From Pomphorhynchus laevis (Eukaryota > Acanthocephala > Palaeacanthocephala > Echinorhynchida > Pomphorhynchidae): 64,000 nt of DNA. Every line of letters starts with the position of its first letter. Position 1 is the stretch's first letter. Location: the NCBI GenBank assembly GCA_012934845.2, contig WNNJ02003340.1, positions 1 through 64,000 on the forward strand. Direction: 5' to 3'. Of this stretch, positions 9,490 to 17,753 are shown piece by piece. The translations under genes and the position numbers were made by a program. The notes beneath the pieces are model-generated. The model was not told the origin of the DNA. It saw only the letters and a list, made by a program, of their open reading frames with translations, and did not search any database.

Positions 9490-11193
9490 CATCCCCTTTC
9501 CAAGTGGGTTGATCACTTTCGCTCTTTCCTCCATCTCGATGATCTATCGTTGTCATTGCCAGCTAATAATTTTGATTTTGACGGTTCCTCTGGTTTGATT
9601 GATACACCCTTTTCCATTGATGAAATTGAAGGATGCCTTGCGCGGATGCATGTGAAGAAAGCTAGTGGTCCGGATAATCTCTGCGTGGAGCAACTCCGAG
9701 CTACATTCCACATATTTGGCAGCTATTGGACCTTTATGTTCAATTCTCTACTCTATGGATCCTGTTTGCCATTCTCTTGGAAAGAGGGGATAGTGAAAGT
9801 TCTATATAAGGGCACCGGTCCTTTGGAATCTCCAGACTCTTATCGCGGAATTTTCCTTTTAAACCACGTTTATAAATTATTGTCGTTTGTATTAACTTCT
9901 CGACTAGCTAAGCACTGTTCTTCGTTATTGCCTGAAGAACAATTTGGATTTCGGCAAGGTCGCTCGACTTGTGATGCTATCAGTCTAGTGCGTTCTTCTG
10001 TAGTCAACTGTATTTCTAATAAAAATTCATTATATGCCATCTTTATTGATTTTCGTAGAGCATTTGACTCAGTCAATCGAAATATCCTACTTTCTAAGCT
10101 GCATAATAATTGTAATCTTCGTGGGCGCTTTCTTCGCCTACTATATCAGATTCTATTACCTAACCGTGTCAAGGTATTCGATGATTTAGCATACTCTGAC
10201 TTCTTCACAGTTAATCATGGCGTACTGCAGGGGGACCCAATCAGTCCTCTATTATTTTCAATCTTCGTTATTGATTTACCACCGGTTATACGGTCTTTTG
10301 CAAACGAAGTTGAGTTGGCGCTATATGCTGACGATCTTGTGATCCTGACAAGAAACCTAGGCACGGCTCAAAAGGCACTCGATGGCTTGACTGTATTTTG
10401 TAGTCGGAATGAACTAGACATCAACATTTCAAAATCAAAGGTAGTGAAGTTCCGCGGTGGTGGTCGTTTATCCAAGCATGACTCGCTTTTTATAAAGTCT
10501 CAGACACTAGAGTTCTGTACTAATTATAAGTATCTTGGCGTTCTATTAACGTCTAGATGGTCTTTTACCGCGCACCTTGAGGCTAAATCTTCTAAGATTG
10601 CAATTAAAACGGCTTCATATCCTCAACTAAGGAAGCTGTCGTTTGAAGGAGCGTTGAGATATTTCGAGTTAATGCTTCTACCAATTATTCAGTATGGGTT
10701 GGCAACATTCTGGGAGGACCTCACTGAGTTAAATTTTAGACAGATTGATAGGTGTCAGGCCCGATTTTTGAAACATATAGTTGGAGTATCCAATAAATGT
10801 AGTACGACAGCGATCACATACTTGGCAAAAATAAAGCCGCTTAGTGTCCGATTATGTAGTAGTCTTAGATGTGTTCAAACGTCTAGTTATCTCCAACATT
10901 TGGTAGCTCTTGAGACTAAATTCTTAAACGTGGATCATGATTTAGCCAATTCTCCTGTGTACCTGCAAAACAGTTGGAGATCACCGTTAAATGTGAAACG
11001 CCCATTGATATGGAGGTTATCTATTCATGGTTTTCATGATAACTACTGTCGCCGACTTCTCGCTTGTCATCGCCGTGATTCTTCTTGTATATGCCGCTTC
11101 TGTGCTTCTTCCTGTGATGCATTGCTCCATGCTCTAGCCTGCCCTCAACTCAGCCTTATGTCACTTCAAGAGATTAATGATCTTCGTCATTGA
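9490..11193 (+). CDS. APE LINE ORF2, RT domain to C-terminus (copy B, 5' truncated)
   Basis: The frame is open from 9268, but similarity to copy D begins at about 9496 (PLSKWVDHFRSFLH). RT: KKASGPDNLCVEQLR, YRGIFLLNHVYKLL, GFRQGRSTCDAI, FIDFRRAFDSVNR, GVLQGDPISPLLF, LYADDLVILT, YKYLGVLLTSRWSF. The thumb/connection ends in HGFHDNYCRRLLACH and a cysteine/histidine finger CICRFCASSCDALLHALAC. No stops inside. It lacks a start codon of its own, so it is a truncated relic rather than a gene. Confidence 0.8.
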   Translation, partial: HPLSKWVDHFRSFLHLDDLSLSLPANNFDFDGSSGLIDTPFSIDEIEGCLARMHVKKASGPDNLCVEQLRATFHIFGSYWTFMFNSLLYGSCLPFSWKEGIVKVLYKGTGPLESPDSYRGIFLLNHVYKLLSFVLTSRLAKHCSSLLPEEQFGFRQGRSTCDAISLVRSSVVNCISNKNSLYAIFIDFRRAFDSVNRNILLSKLHNNCNLRGRFLRLLYQILLPNRVKVFDDLAYSDFFTVNHGVLQGDPISPLLFSIFVIDLPPVIRSFANEVELALYADDLVILTRNLGTAQKALDGLTVFCSRNELDINISKSKVVKFRGGGRLSKHDSLFIKSQTLEFCTNYKYLGVLLTSRWSFTAHLEAKSSKIAIKTASYPQLRKLSFEGALRYFELMLLPIIQYGLATFWEDLTELNFRQIDRCQARFLKHIVGVSNKCSTTAITYLAKIKPLSVRLCSSLRCVQTSSYLQHLVALETKFLNVDHDLANSPVYLQNSWRSPLNVKRPLIWRLSIHGFHDNYCRRLLACHRRDSSCICRFCASSCDALLHALACPQLSLMSLQEINDLRH

Positions 11194-11275
11194 TCAAAAA
11201 ACGACGCATTAAGAAGACAATATGTATACTTCAAATTTTGTTGATTCTGACTAATTTCCTATTTTGTAATTATTT

Positions 11276-11331
11276 GCCCAGCCGAAAGGCGGAACGGGAA
11301 ATAAAACTCTGTATTATTATTATTATTATTA
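11276..11331 (+). other. APE LINE 3' stem-loop and (ATT)n tail (copy B)
   Basis: Inner hairpin GCCGAAAGGC (GAAA tetraloop) at 11281-11290, outer CCC/GGG at 11277-11279 and 11296-11298, then AATAAA, CTC and (ATT)n. The equivalents in copies C, D and E keep the shape with different pairs. Confidence 0.65.
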
Positions 11332-12802
11332 CTGGACAGAACTTTTCAATCTACTTCTTGCAGGTCATCCGTTTCCGATTTCGTGGCGCGACGGTGTAAT
11401 TAAGATCCTGCATAAGGGCAAAGGTGACTATGATTCACTGGATTCGTACAGGGGGATTGCGATATTGAATCACAGTTATAAGTTATTGACTCATATAATG
11501 TATATGCGCCTTATTAAGTTTCGCGAGCATCTCTTACCTACGGAGCAGTATGGATTCCGCCCGAAGAGGTCAACGTCCGATGCAATAAAGCATGTCCGTG
11601 ACTAAGTCACCAATTGTTTCGCTAATCATAGACCGTTGTATGCTACTTTTGTTGACTTTGAGCGAGCATTTGACACAGTGAATCGTTCTTTGTTACTTGA
11701 TAAACTTTCCACCAGAGTGTCCGTTAGTGGTCGCTTTTTGTATCTTATTTATTCTGTGCTTCAGCCTAATCGCCTTAAAGTATCTGATGGTATCAACACC
11801 TCTGATTTCTTTTTTGCTAATCGCGGTGTTTTACAGGGAGATCCACTCAGCCCTATATTATTTTCTTTTTTTGTTATGGATTTGCCTATGCATCTTCGTC
11901 ATGCATCGAATGAAGTCTCTTGTACCCTCTATGCCGACGATCTAGTAATATTAGCTAAAGATCTTTTATCCGCTCAAAGTGCGTTAGATGCTCTGTCATC
12001 CTATTGTTTATCAAATCAGTTGACGGTGAATGTAAATAAATCGAAAGCCCTTAAATTTCGGTTAGGTGGACCTTTGCGTCGATGTGACATGCTGAGAATA
12101 GGCAATGTAGATTTAGAATTCTGCAATAGTTACAATTATTTGGGAGTATTACTTTCGTCGAGATGGTCATTTACTGAACACCTACATCGTAAATCCTCGA
12201 AGTTAGTTGTAGCAACCTCTTATGCAAAAAACTTAGGTTCTTTATCTTTCTCAGGAGCCCTCCGATATTTTCGAAGTATGCTGCTTCCCATAGTTTCATA
12301 TGCTTTGCCAGTTATCTGGTCGGATTTAAGTCCCTTCAATTTTCAGCAGTTGGACAGGTGTCAATGGAGATTCGTGAAGCGAATTGTTGGAGTCTCACCA
12401 AAATGTTCTTCATCGGTTATAGCGATACTATCATCGTTAGAACCTTGCTCTAAATACATCTGCTCAACATTTAATCTTGAACACACTGCATCATTTACTA
12501 CTAACCTGAACATGTTCTTTCGAAAGACGACGTCATTGGATTCTGAATTTTATCTTACTCCGGCATTCTTACAGACTAAATGGAGAGAACCCTGTGCAAG
12601 GAAAAGACCGCTGATCTGGAGAGCATCTGTCCATGGATATCACGATAAATTCTGCGCTATTAGAATTCCAGTACATGCACGGTGCTCTTTGTGCATTTGT
12701 GTTCTTTGCAAAAATGAATGCGCATCTAACCTGCATATCTTCACTTGCCCAATTTTGAAAAATATGTCACTATCCGATATTGACAGTAGGAGAAGATTTT
12801 GA
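11332..12802 (+). pseudogene. APE LINE ORF2, RT domain (copy C)
   Basis: The RT from about motif 1 to the C-terminus. A TAA at 11603-11605 replaces the GAA of copy A (HVRD-E-VT), a single substitution; downstream the frame is open to 12802. FVDFERAFDTVNR, GVLQGDPLSPILF, YADDLVILAKD and YNYLGVLLSSRWSF are present. The C-terminal region is ARKRPLIWRASVHGYHDKF and a finger CICVLCKNECASNLHIFTC. Because copy A lost this end, copy C shows what that subfamily's C-terminus looks like. Confidence 0.82.
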
Positions 12803-12848
12803 AATACAATTTATAAAATTGATAAACTTTTGGTGTATTTATTTTGTC

Positions 12849-12907
12849 TACCCAGTACCGAAAGGTAAAGAGGTATAATAAATTCTCTCTCATTATTATT
12901 ATTATTA
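12849..12907 (+). other. APE LINE 3' stem-loop and (ATT)n tail (copy C)
   Basis: Outer TACC/GGTA (12849-12852, 12872-12875), inner TACC-GAAA-GGTA (12856-12867), then AATAAA, CTCTCTC and (ATT)5. Same layout as copy B with different base pairs. Confidence 0.66.
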
Positions 12908-12988
12908 TGACGTTAAAAAAAGAATTGATTATTAAAGTACTTACATTTCTGATAAACATACAATAAATATACAATTTCTGAACATTCC

Positions 12989-15900
12989 ATGACGAAGGGT
13001 AAGCCGAGTAATATTGCCCCGTGCTGTACATGCAACGGTAATGCTGCAAGATGCAAAGGATGTCGGTGTGCGAAAAATAAAACAGCATGTGTCAACTGCA
13101 GAGCAGCTTGTTGCCAAAATACGTGTCCAAATATGATGTCTTTTAAGTTAGATAGTGTGCCCCTTGGCAATTTAAATTGTCATCTTTCAACAGTCGATAC
13201 ATCTAATGAACCAGTCGTGGTGGGACAGCGTCGGGAGAATTTAAATTACGATAATTTGATCGAGGACATGTATATGACAGTGATAAGCTGGGTTCCAAAT
13301 CATATGAAACTTCCAAAATGCAGTACCAGCGGTCAGTTTATCAATCTCCTGACAGAAAAATTCAACGCAGTCGCGATCCCTAGCTTACATGAACAACGGG
13401 CATTGAAAGAAGTTGTGGTAATGAGTCAATTGATGTTACAATCAATACCATCGAGAGGAATTGGTACAATAAGAAAGGCTCTACTACGAAGAATGGATGA
13501 TTGGAATTTGGGAAAGTATAAAGAACTTTTTGACGAGGCAAGCATCTTACAACGTCGAATGGTTAGTGATGGATTTGCAAAGGGTTTTCAAAGAATAAGT
13601 AAGCAGAAAAAATTTTCTCGTTTTATGCGAGCAGGCAAAACGAGTGCAGCGATAAAAATCCTTGAAGACACTGAAGATGGCAATACGGTTTATAGTTTTG
13701 ACGATATGTGTGATGGTAAGCTTGTATCTGATATTTTGACTGAATTACATCCGCCTGCGCAGCCACTTTCTCAAGATGCAGTGTTATCGCTTCCTATAAC
13801 TAATTGTAAATCCCATCACTTTTCAATATATAGTGGAATCGATGGACGTGCAATTATCAGGGAATCATTGAGGACTCATGGAGGGGCCGGTCCTTCAGGG
13901 ATAACAGCGATTGCGTTCAGACGAATGTTAACGGCTTTTGGATCACACTCGATAAAGTTAGCTGATGCCATTGCGGGTTTAGCAGTGCGCATTGCATCAG
14001 AATCAATTCCGGCTGAGTCTTTACAGGCATACGTTAACAGCAGAATTGTTGCGTTAAATAAGCGCCCTGGTGTCCGACCTATTGGAGTAGGTGAGGTATT
14101 TCGTCGTGTAATTGGTAAAGCTATTCTGAATGTGGCTAAAAGAGATTTAAGGGCAGTAGCAGGTAATCTGCAAATGTGTGCGGGACAGCCAGGTGGGCTA
14201 GGGTATGTGATACATACATTAACCGATCATTTCCACTCGGACGAGCAATATGGAATACTGTCAGTGGACGCGAAGAATGCGTTTAATCTAATGAATAGAT
14301 GCCTAATGCTTAAAAATGTCGAAAAAGTATGCCCTGCCTTCACATGTGTTCTGAGAAATATATATAAGCTAAATGCTTTACTTGTTGGCCAAGGAGGTAA
14401 TTTAGCATCGTCAGAGGGTGTCACTCAAGGGGACCCTCTTGCGATGCCAGCGTTTGCAATCTCATCGATGCCCTTGATATATAAAATCAGAGAATCGATT
14501 CCATCAATAAAACAATGCTGGTATGCAGATGATTCGACTTTCGTTGGTGGGCTTGATGATCTATCACGTGTATGGCGTCTTCTTTGCTCAATAGGTGAGC
14601 AGTATGGATACCATGTCAATCCAAACAAATCGAGGTTGCTTATACATCCACGAAACATGATCCGTGCTCAACACATCTTTGGAGCTGATGGTTTAATCAT
14701 TAATGAAGATGGATTAAAGGTACTTGGTGCACCTATTGGCACGCCAAAGTTTGTAAGGGAGTATTGCTGCGGGCAGTTTTTATCGATGTCAAATCTGGTC
14801 AAGGATGTTGCTAATGCCGCTGATGCCGATGCTCATTCCGCATTTGTGGCATACTCTCTTGCAGTTCAGTCAAAGTGGACTCACCTTTTCCGAGCCGTTG
14901 ATTGTGACATAGAATGGTTGGATGATCTAAAGAATGTTATTGACACAAAATTTATGAATTCCATGTTTGGCGATGACATTGATCTTGATTTGAGGGGAGT
15001 ATGTTCTTTGTCAACCAGTTTGGGGGGACTAGGAATACGAAATATTGAGAGTGAATTAACCAGACAGTACAACGCTGCACGATTGTTATCGTCCATATAT
15101 GAAGAACCTGATTTAGATATTGGTTTCTCAGTAATACACTTATTGTCTGCAATTCAAAACGAACATAAAGAAGAAAATCGAAATTATGCTGAAAAACTCA
15201 AGCCAGAGATCATTCCTATATTGCGAAAATCAGTGGAATATGCATCCCTGAAGGGTGCCTCTAATTGGCTAACAAGAGATGCTTTGGTTTCTACGGATTG
15301 TCAGTTGTCAACGCAAGAGTTTCGAGATGCGTTGTCTGTTCGATATGGTTTAACTCCCAAAGATTTGCCGGATAAGTGTCAATGTGGTCAGATATTAACA
15401 ACGTCGCATGCTCTCTCGTGCAAAAGGGGCGCATTCAACTTCATCCGTCATAATCAACTTCGAGACTTTTTGGTTAAGAAGTTGAACACAGTCTGTTGGA
15501 ATGTGTTTGCAGAACCATCTCTGACTCCAGTTCCTGAAAACATCAGTTTCAATATTAGTACAACAACCAGACAAGATGATGCTCGAGCTGATATAGTAGG
15601 TAATGGACTGTTCGGTGGGAATATGGAGCGTACATTTTTTGATGTAGTCGTTTTCAACAATCATGCTCCGTCCTATTGCGAAAAGTCAACAGATGCCACT
15701 TTCACTTTCCACGAAAATAGAAAATGTGCCAAGTACGAAGAAAGGATACATACAATAGAGCACAGCTCATTTTGTCCCCTTATTTGGGCGACTACGGGCG
15801 GAGCTGGCAAGAGTGCACAAGCATGTATTAAATCATTGGCTCTAAAAATCGCTGAACAACAAAAAAGCGAATACGCCGTCACGATATCATCAATCAGGAC

Positions 15901-16009
15901 ATATATTAGTATGTGTCTTGCGAAAATTTGCTCTGCGACGCTTAGATGTCCACGTGTTCAGTTTCAGCGGACTTCGTATCTTCGAGCAGGACTTGTTTTA
16001 TCAGAGTAA
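12989..16009 (+). CDS. RT / restriction-like endonuclease polyprotein (CXC-RLE LINE copy 3)
   Basis: 1,006 aa, unbroken, ATG 12989 giving MTKGKP. Cysteine cluster CCTCNGNAARCKGCRCAKNKTAC at ~10-45. RT: THGGAGPSGITAIAF, DAKNAFNLMNR, VTQGDPLAMPAFA and CWYADDSTFVG (~511), followed by GLKVLGAPIGTPKF. C-terminal CQCGQILTTSHALSC finger, RHNQLRD, ARADIVGNGLFGG, FFDVVVFNNHAPSY and KYEERI. The usual ARLD of the nuclease reads ARAD here and in copy 4, so the acidic residue is kept. Likely able to make a full protein. Confidence 0.9.
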   Translation: MTKGKPSNIAPCCTCNGNAARCKGCRCAKNKTACVNCRAACCQNTCPNMMSFKLDSVPLGNLNCHLSTVDTSNEPVVVGQRRENLNYDNLIEDMYMTVISWVPNHMKLPKCSTSGQFINLLTEKFNAVAIPSLHEQRALKEVVVMSQLMLQSIPSRGIGTIRKALLRRMDDWNLGKYKELFDEASILQRRMVSDGFAKGFQRISKQKKFSRFMRAGKTSAAIKILEDTEDGNTVYSFDDMCDGKLVSDILTELHPPAQPLSQDAVLSLPITNCKSHHFSIYSGIDGRAIIRESLRTHGGAGPSGITAIAFRRMLTAFGSHSIKLADAIAGLAVRIASESIPAESLQAYVNSRIVALNKRPGVRPIGVGEVFRRVIGKAILNVAKRDLRAVAGNLQMCAGQPGGLGYVIHTLTDHFHSDEQYGILSVDAKNAFNLMNRCLMLKNVEKVCPAFTCVLRNIYKLNALLVGQGGNLASSEGVTQGDPLAMPAFAISSMPLIYKIRESIPSIKQCWYADDSTFVGGLDDLSRVWRLLCSIGEQYGYHVNPNKSRLLIHPRNMIRAQHIFGADGLIINEDGLKVLGAPIGTPKFVREYCCGQFLSMSNLVKDVANAADADAHSAFVAYSLAVQSKWTHLFRAVDCDIEWLDDLKNVIDTKFMNSMFGDDIDLDLRGVCSLSTSLGGLGIRNIESELTRQYNAARLLSSIYEEPDLDIGFSVIHLLSAIQNEHKEENRNYAEKLKPEIIPILRKSVEYASLKGASNWLTRDALVSTDCQLSTQEFRDALSVRYGLTPKDLPDKCQCGQILTTSHALSCKRGAFNFIRHNQLRDFLVKKLNTVCWNVFAEPSLTPVPENISFNISTTTRQDDARADIVGNGLFGGNMERTFFDVVVFNNHAPSYCEKSTDATFTFHENRKCAKYEERIHTIEHSSFCPLIWATTGGAGKSAQACIKSLALKIAEQQKSEYAVTISSIRTYISMCLAKICSATLRCPRVQFQRTSYLRAGLVLSE

Positions 16010-16052
16010 TATGTTTGTGTTATGGTATTTATACCACTATTTTAAATGTATA

Positions 16053-16073
16053 GAGGCCCATTTGTGGGAACCT
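16053..16073 (+). other. CXC-RLE LINE 3' hairpin (copy 3)
   Basis: AGGCCCATTTGTGGGAACCTT: CCC/GGG inner and AGG/CCT outer stem, as at 3263-3287. The loop base differs (GT for GC) and the stem is kept. Confidence 0.55.
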
Positions 16074-16173
16074 TAATTGTACAAATTAAAATTTTAATAA
16101 ATTGTTATTATTGAGAAAAAAAAATTATTATTATTATTATTTTTGATAAATAATGAGACTAAAAAAATATTTA

Positions 16174-16643
16174 CAGCTTAAACACACAATATAAGTGAAG
16201 ATCTTCCAAAGTTCACAGCGTATAGAGCAGCGGACGAAACAACCGAATTCTAAGACCGGATTATTAAAGTACTTACAATTAAAGCAGCGCTGTCCTAACT
16301 GACTACGAAATTCGCCAAGAACAATATTCTAATATTTCCTTTACTCTACATAAGTGATCGATACAACAATCGAAAACTAACTGCCACTTTGCAAATCAAG
16401 TTGGTCGTACGAAGTGGACAACTGAAAGTAATAATCTTGGTGGACATCTGAAATCTGGAACTGAAATCAACGATCGAATTTCAACTTTAACGATCGAACA
16501 TCAACTTTTACTTTATCAAAAAGTTTTACAACGCAATCAACGATTGAACATCAATTTCGATTTGGATTTGCAGATTTCGATTTGGACGTGCAGACTTCAA
16601 TTTGGACCTGCAAATTTCGATTATATAAAACTTCATTGAATTG
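16174..16643 (+). other. 5' leader of APE LINE copy D
   Basis: Non-coding. Contains CTTAAACACACAAT (also at 27795 and 27916), a GATTATTAAAGTACTTAC stretch shared with 12930-12950, diverged repeats of ATCAACGATCGAA (about 16470-16550), and three ~21-bp units built on TTTCGATTTGGACNTGCAGA (16556-16620). TATATAAAA lies 20 bp before the ORF1 ATG. A promoter role is possible but unproven. Confidence 0.4.
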
Positions 16644-17750
16644 ATGTCTCTACGTTGTTGCAGTTGCAACGGAGGATCGGCAGTGTGCAGAAGTTGTGTT
16701 TGCTCGAAGACGGGTAGGCTCTGTACTAATTGTTCAGCCAAAAGATGTACAAATCGAGCCCCGGTTACAACAAACATGGACGGATTCGATTCTAACTCTA
16801 GCACTCACTCTCAGATACCAATTAGTAGTAAATTGCCTAGCTCAACACATTCTGAAGATTCAAGTAGGTTCGTATCATTTGAATTAAAGTGCACGGCTGA
16901 AAACTGTGATATCTATACAGTAATAAAAACTCCCTCTCGTCTTACTCGTGACTTCTTTATGCGTGACTTCTATTGTGGATCATGCACCTCTGCACGTTTC
17001 AGAACCCACGAAATGGCGATTAATTCTTTAAGAAGTGAGATACTAGAGCTGAAGTCTCAGATTCATCAGTTTAGTTCACAATCTAGCAGTGTCTCTCAAA
17101 AACACAAGATCAATGATAATGTAGATTCTCACACTCCCACCTGGGCGAAAGTAGCGAGTAAGAATATTAGTTCAGAAATCACTCGCGCAGTTTTAGCAAG
17201 TTCATCCGCAATCAAGAGAGGAGCTTCAAATGTAGAGATATTACGCACGATTGAACGGGAGAATAGATGTTCTTCGACAGTGGTTATAAAAAATCTACCC
17301 GTTTCAGATGATGACCGAAAATGTGTTAAGAAAATGATATCCATAATTGGTTGTACGGACAACAACACACCTCTTAAGCTCGTTCGCTTACCAGCCAATC
17401 ACGATAGATATCCTCCATGGCTGTTGGTAATCTCTAACCCATCGTTCACAAACCTTATTTTATCGAAAGCTCCTTCCCTTCGGCACCATGATGATTATTC
17501 TAAAGTTTTTATCAAGCCGGATCTATCCGTAGCAGAACGAGATGCGGAAAAATCTCTTCGCGCCGAGCTTATTAAGCGTAGGATCGATGAGCCACAAAAA
17601 TCGTTTCGAATTCGACAAAACAGAATTGTTCAAGTTCATATTGTTCCTCATAATCCGATTAGTTCGGAAATCTCCCACGTTGAGCTGCGAGGTGAAGACC
17701 CTTCTTCAACCATGGAATCGTCACCTCTCTGTCCATCTACTCCTATATGA
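16644..17750 (+). CDS. APE LINE ORF1 protein with N-terminal nine-cysteine domain
   Basis: 368 aa from ATG 16644. Residues 4-38 (CCSCNGGSAVCRSCVCSKTGRLCTNC) have the same cysteine spacing as the N-terminus of the CXC-RLE LINE proteins. A second zinc-finger-like stretch (CTAENC...FYCGSC, ~88-125), a short coiled coil (~132-155) and a serine-rich linker follow. The C-terminal RRM-like domain (STVVIKNLPVSDDD, RLPANHDRYPPWLLVIS) and FIKPDLSVAERDAEKSLRAEL resemble the RNA-binding part of LINE ORF1 proteins. Likely an RNP-forming nucleic-acid-binding protein; the cysteine domain may bind DNA (inference). It ends at TGA in frame with ORF2. Confidence 0.86.
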   Translation: MSLRCCSCNGGSAVCRSCVCSKTGRLCTNCSAKRCTNRAPVTTNMDGFDSNSSTHSQIPISSKLPSSTHSEDSSRFVSFELKCTAENCDIYTVIKTPSRLTRDFFMRDFYCGSCTSARFRTHEMAINSLRSEILELKSQIHQFSSQSSSVSQKHKINDNVDSHTPTWAKVASKNISSEITRAVLASSSAIKRGASNVEILRTIERENRCSSTVVIKNLPVSDDDRKCVKKMISIIGCTDNNTPLKLVRLPANHDRYPPWLLVISNPSFTNLILSKAPSLRHHDDYSKVFIKPDLSVAERDAEKSLRAELIKRRIDEPQKSFRIRQNRIVQVHIVPHNPISSEISHVELRGEDPSSTMESSPLCPSTPI

Positions 17751-17753
17751 CTT
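17745..17753 (+). promoter_or_regulatory. ATA-TGA-CTT ORF1/ORF2 junction (candidate read-through stop)
   Basis: ORF1 and ORF2 are in the same frame, separated only by this TGA. After it there is no in-frame ATG until about codon 235 of ORF2, well beyond the first endonuclease motifs. The context UGA-C is leaky in many eukaryotes. Matches 3788-3796 and 28535-28543. Confidence 0.62.

Larger units (their letters stand above)
9490..11331 (+). mobile_element. APE LINE copy B, 5' truncated
   Basis: Begins at an AATAATAATAC run within the linker before the RT, so ORF1 and the endonuclease are missing, as usual for 5'-truncated LINE copies. The 3' end is complete: stop at ~11193, a two-tier stem-loop at 11276-11298, AATAAA, then (ATT)n to 11331, where copy C begins directly. 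It is a different subfamily from copies A and C. Confidence 0.84.
11332..12907 (+). mobile_element. APE LINE copy C, 5' truncated, inserted in the (ATT)n tail of copy B
   Basis: Starts with ACTGGACAG immediately after copy B's (ATT)n, corresponding to ~5152 of copy A, to which it is almost identical. Ends with its own stem-loop (12849-12875), AATAAA and (ATT)n at 12891-12907. An insertion into an ATT run that itself ends in an ATT run fits target-primed insertion at ATT repeats. Confidence 0.85.
12908..16130 (+). mobile_element. CXC-RLE LINE, copy 3
   Basis: Follows copy C's (ATT)n tail. The 81 bp before the ORF contain an antisense copy of a segment also seen at 27325-27360 (sense GTAAGTACTTTAATAATC). 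ORF 12989-16009. The 3' UTR has the GGCCC hairpin (16053-16073), TAATAAATTGTTATTATTG, an A run and (ATT)n. Boundaries are set by the ATT runs and are good to a few tens of bases. Confidence 0.87.

Noticed and set aside
12741-13170. Antisense ORFs across the CXC-RLE copy 3 start.
   Set aside because: Shadows of the real plus-strand ORF and its A/T-rich 5' region; no motifs.
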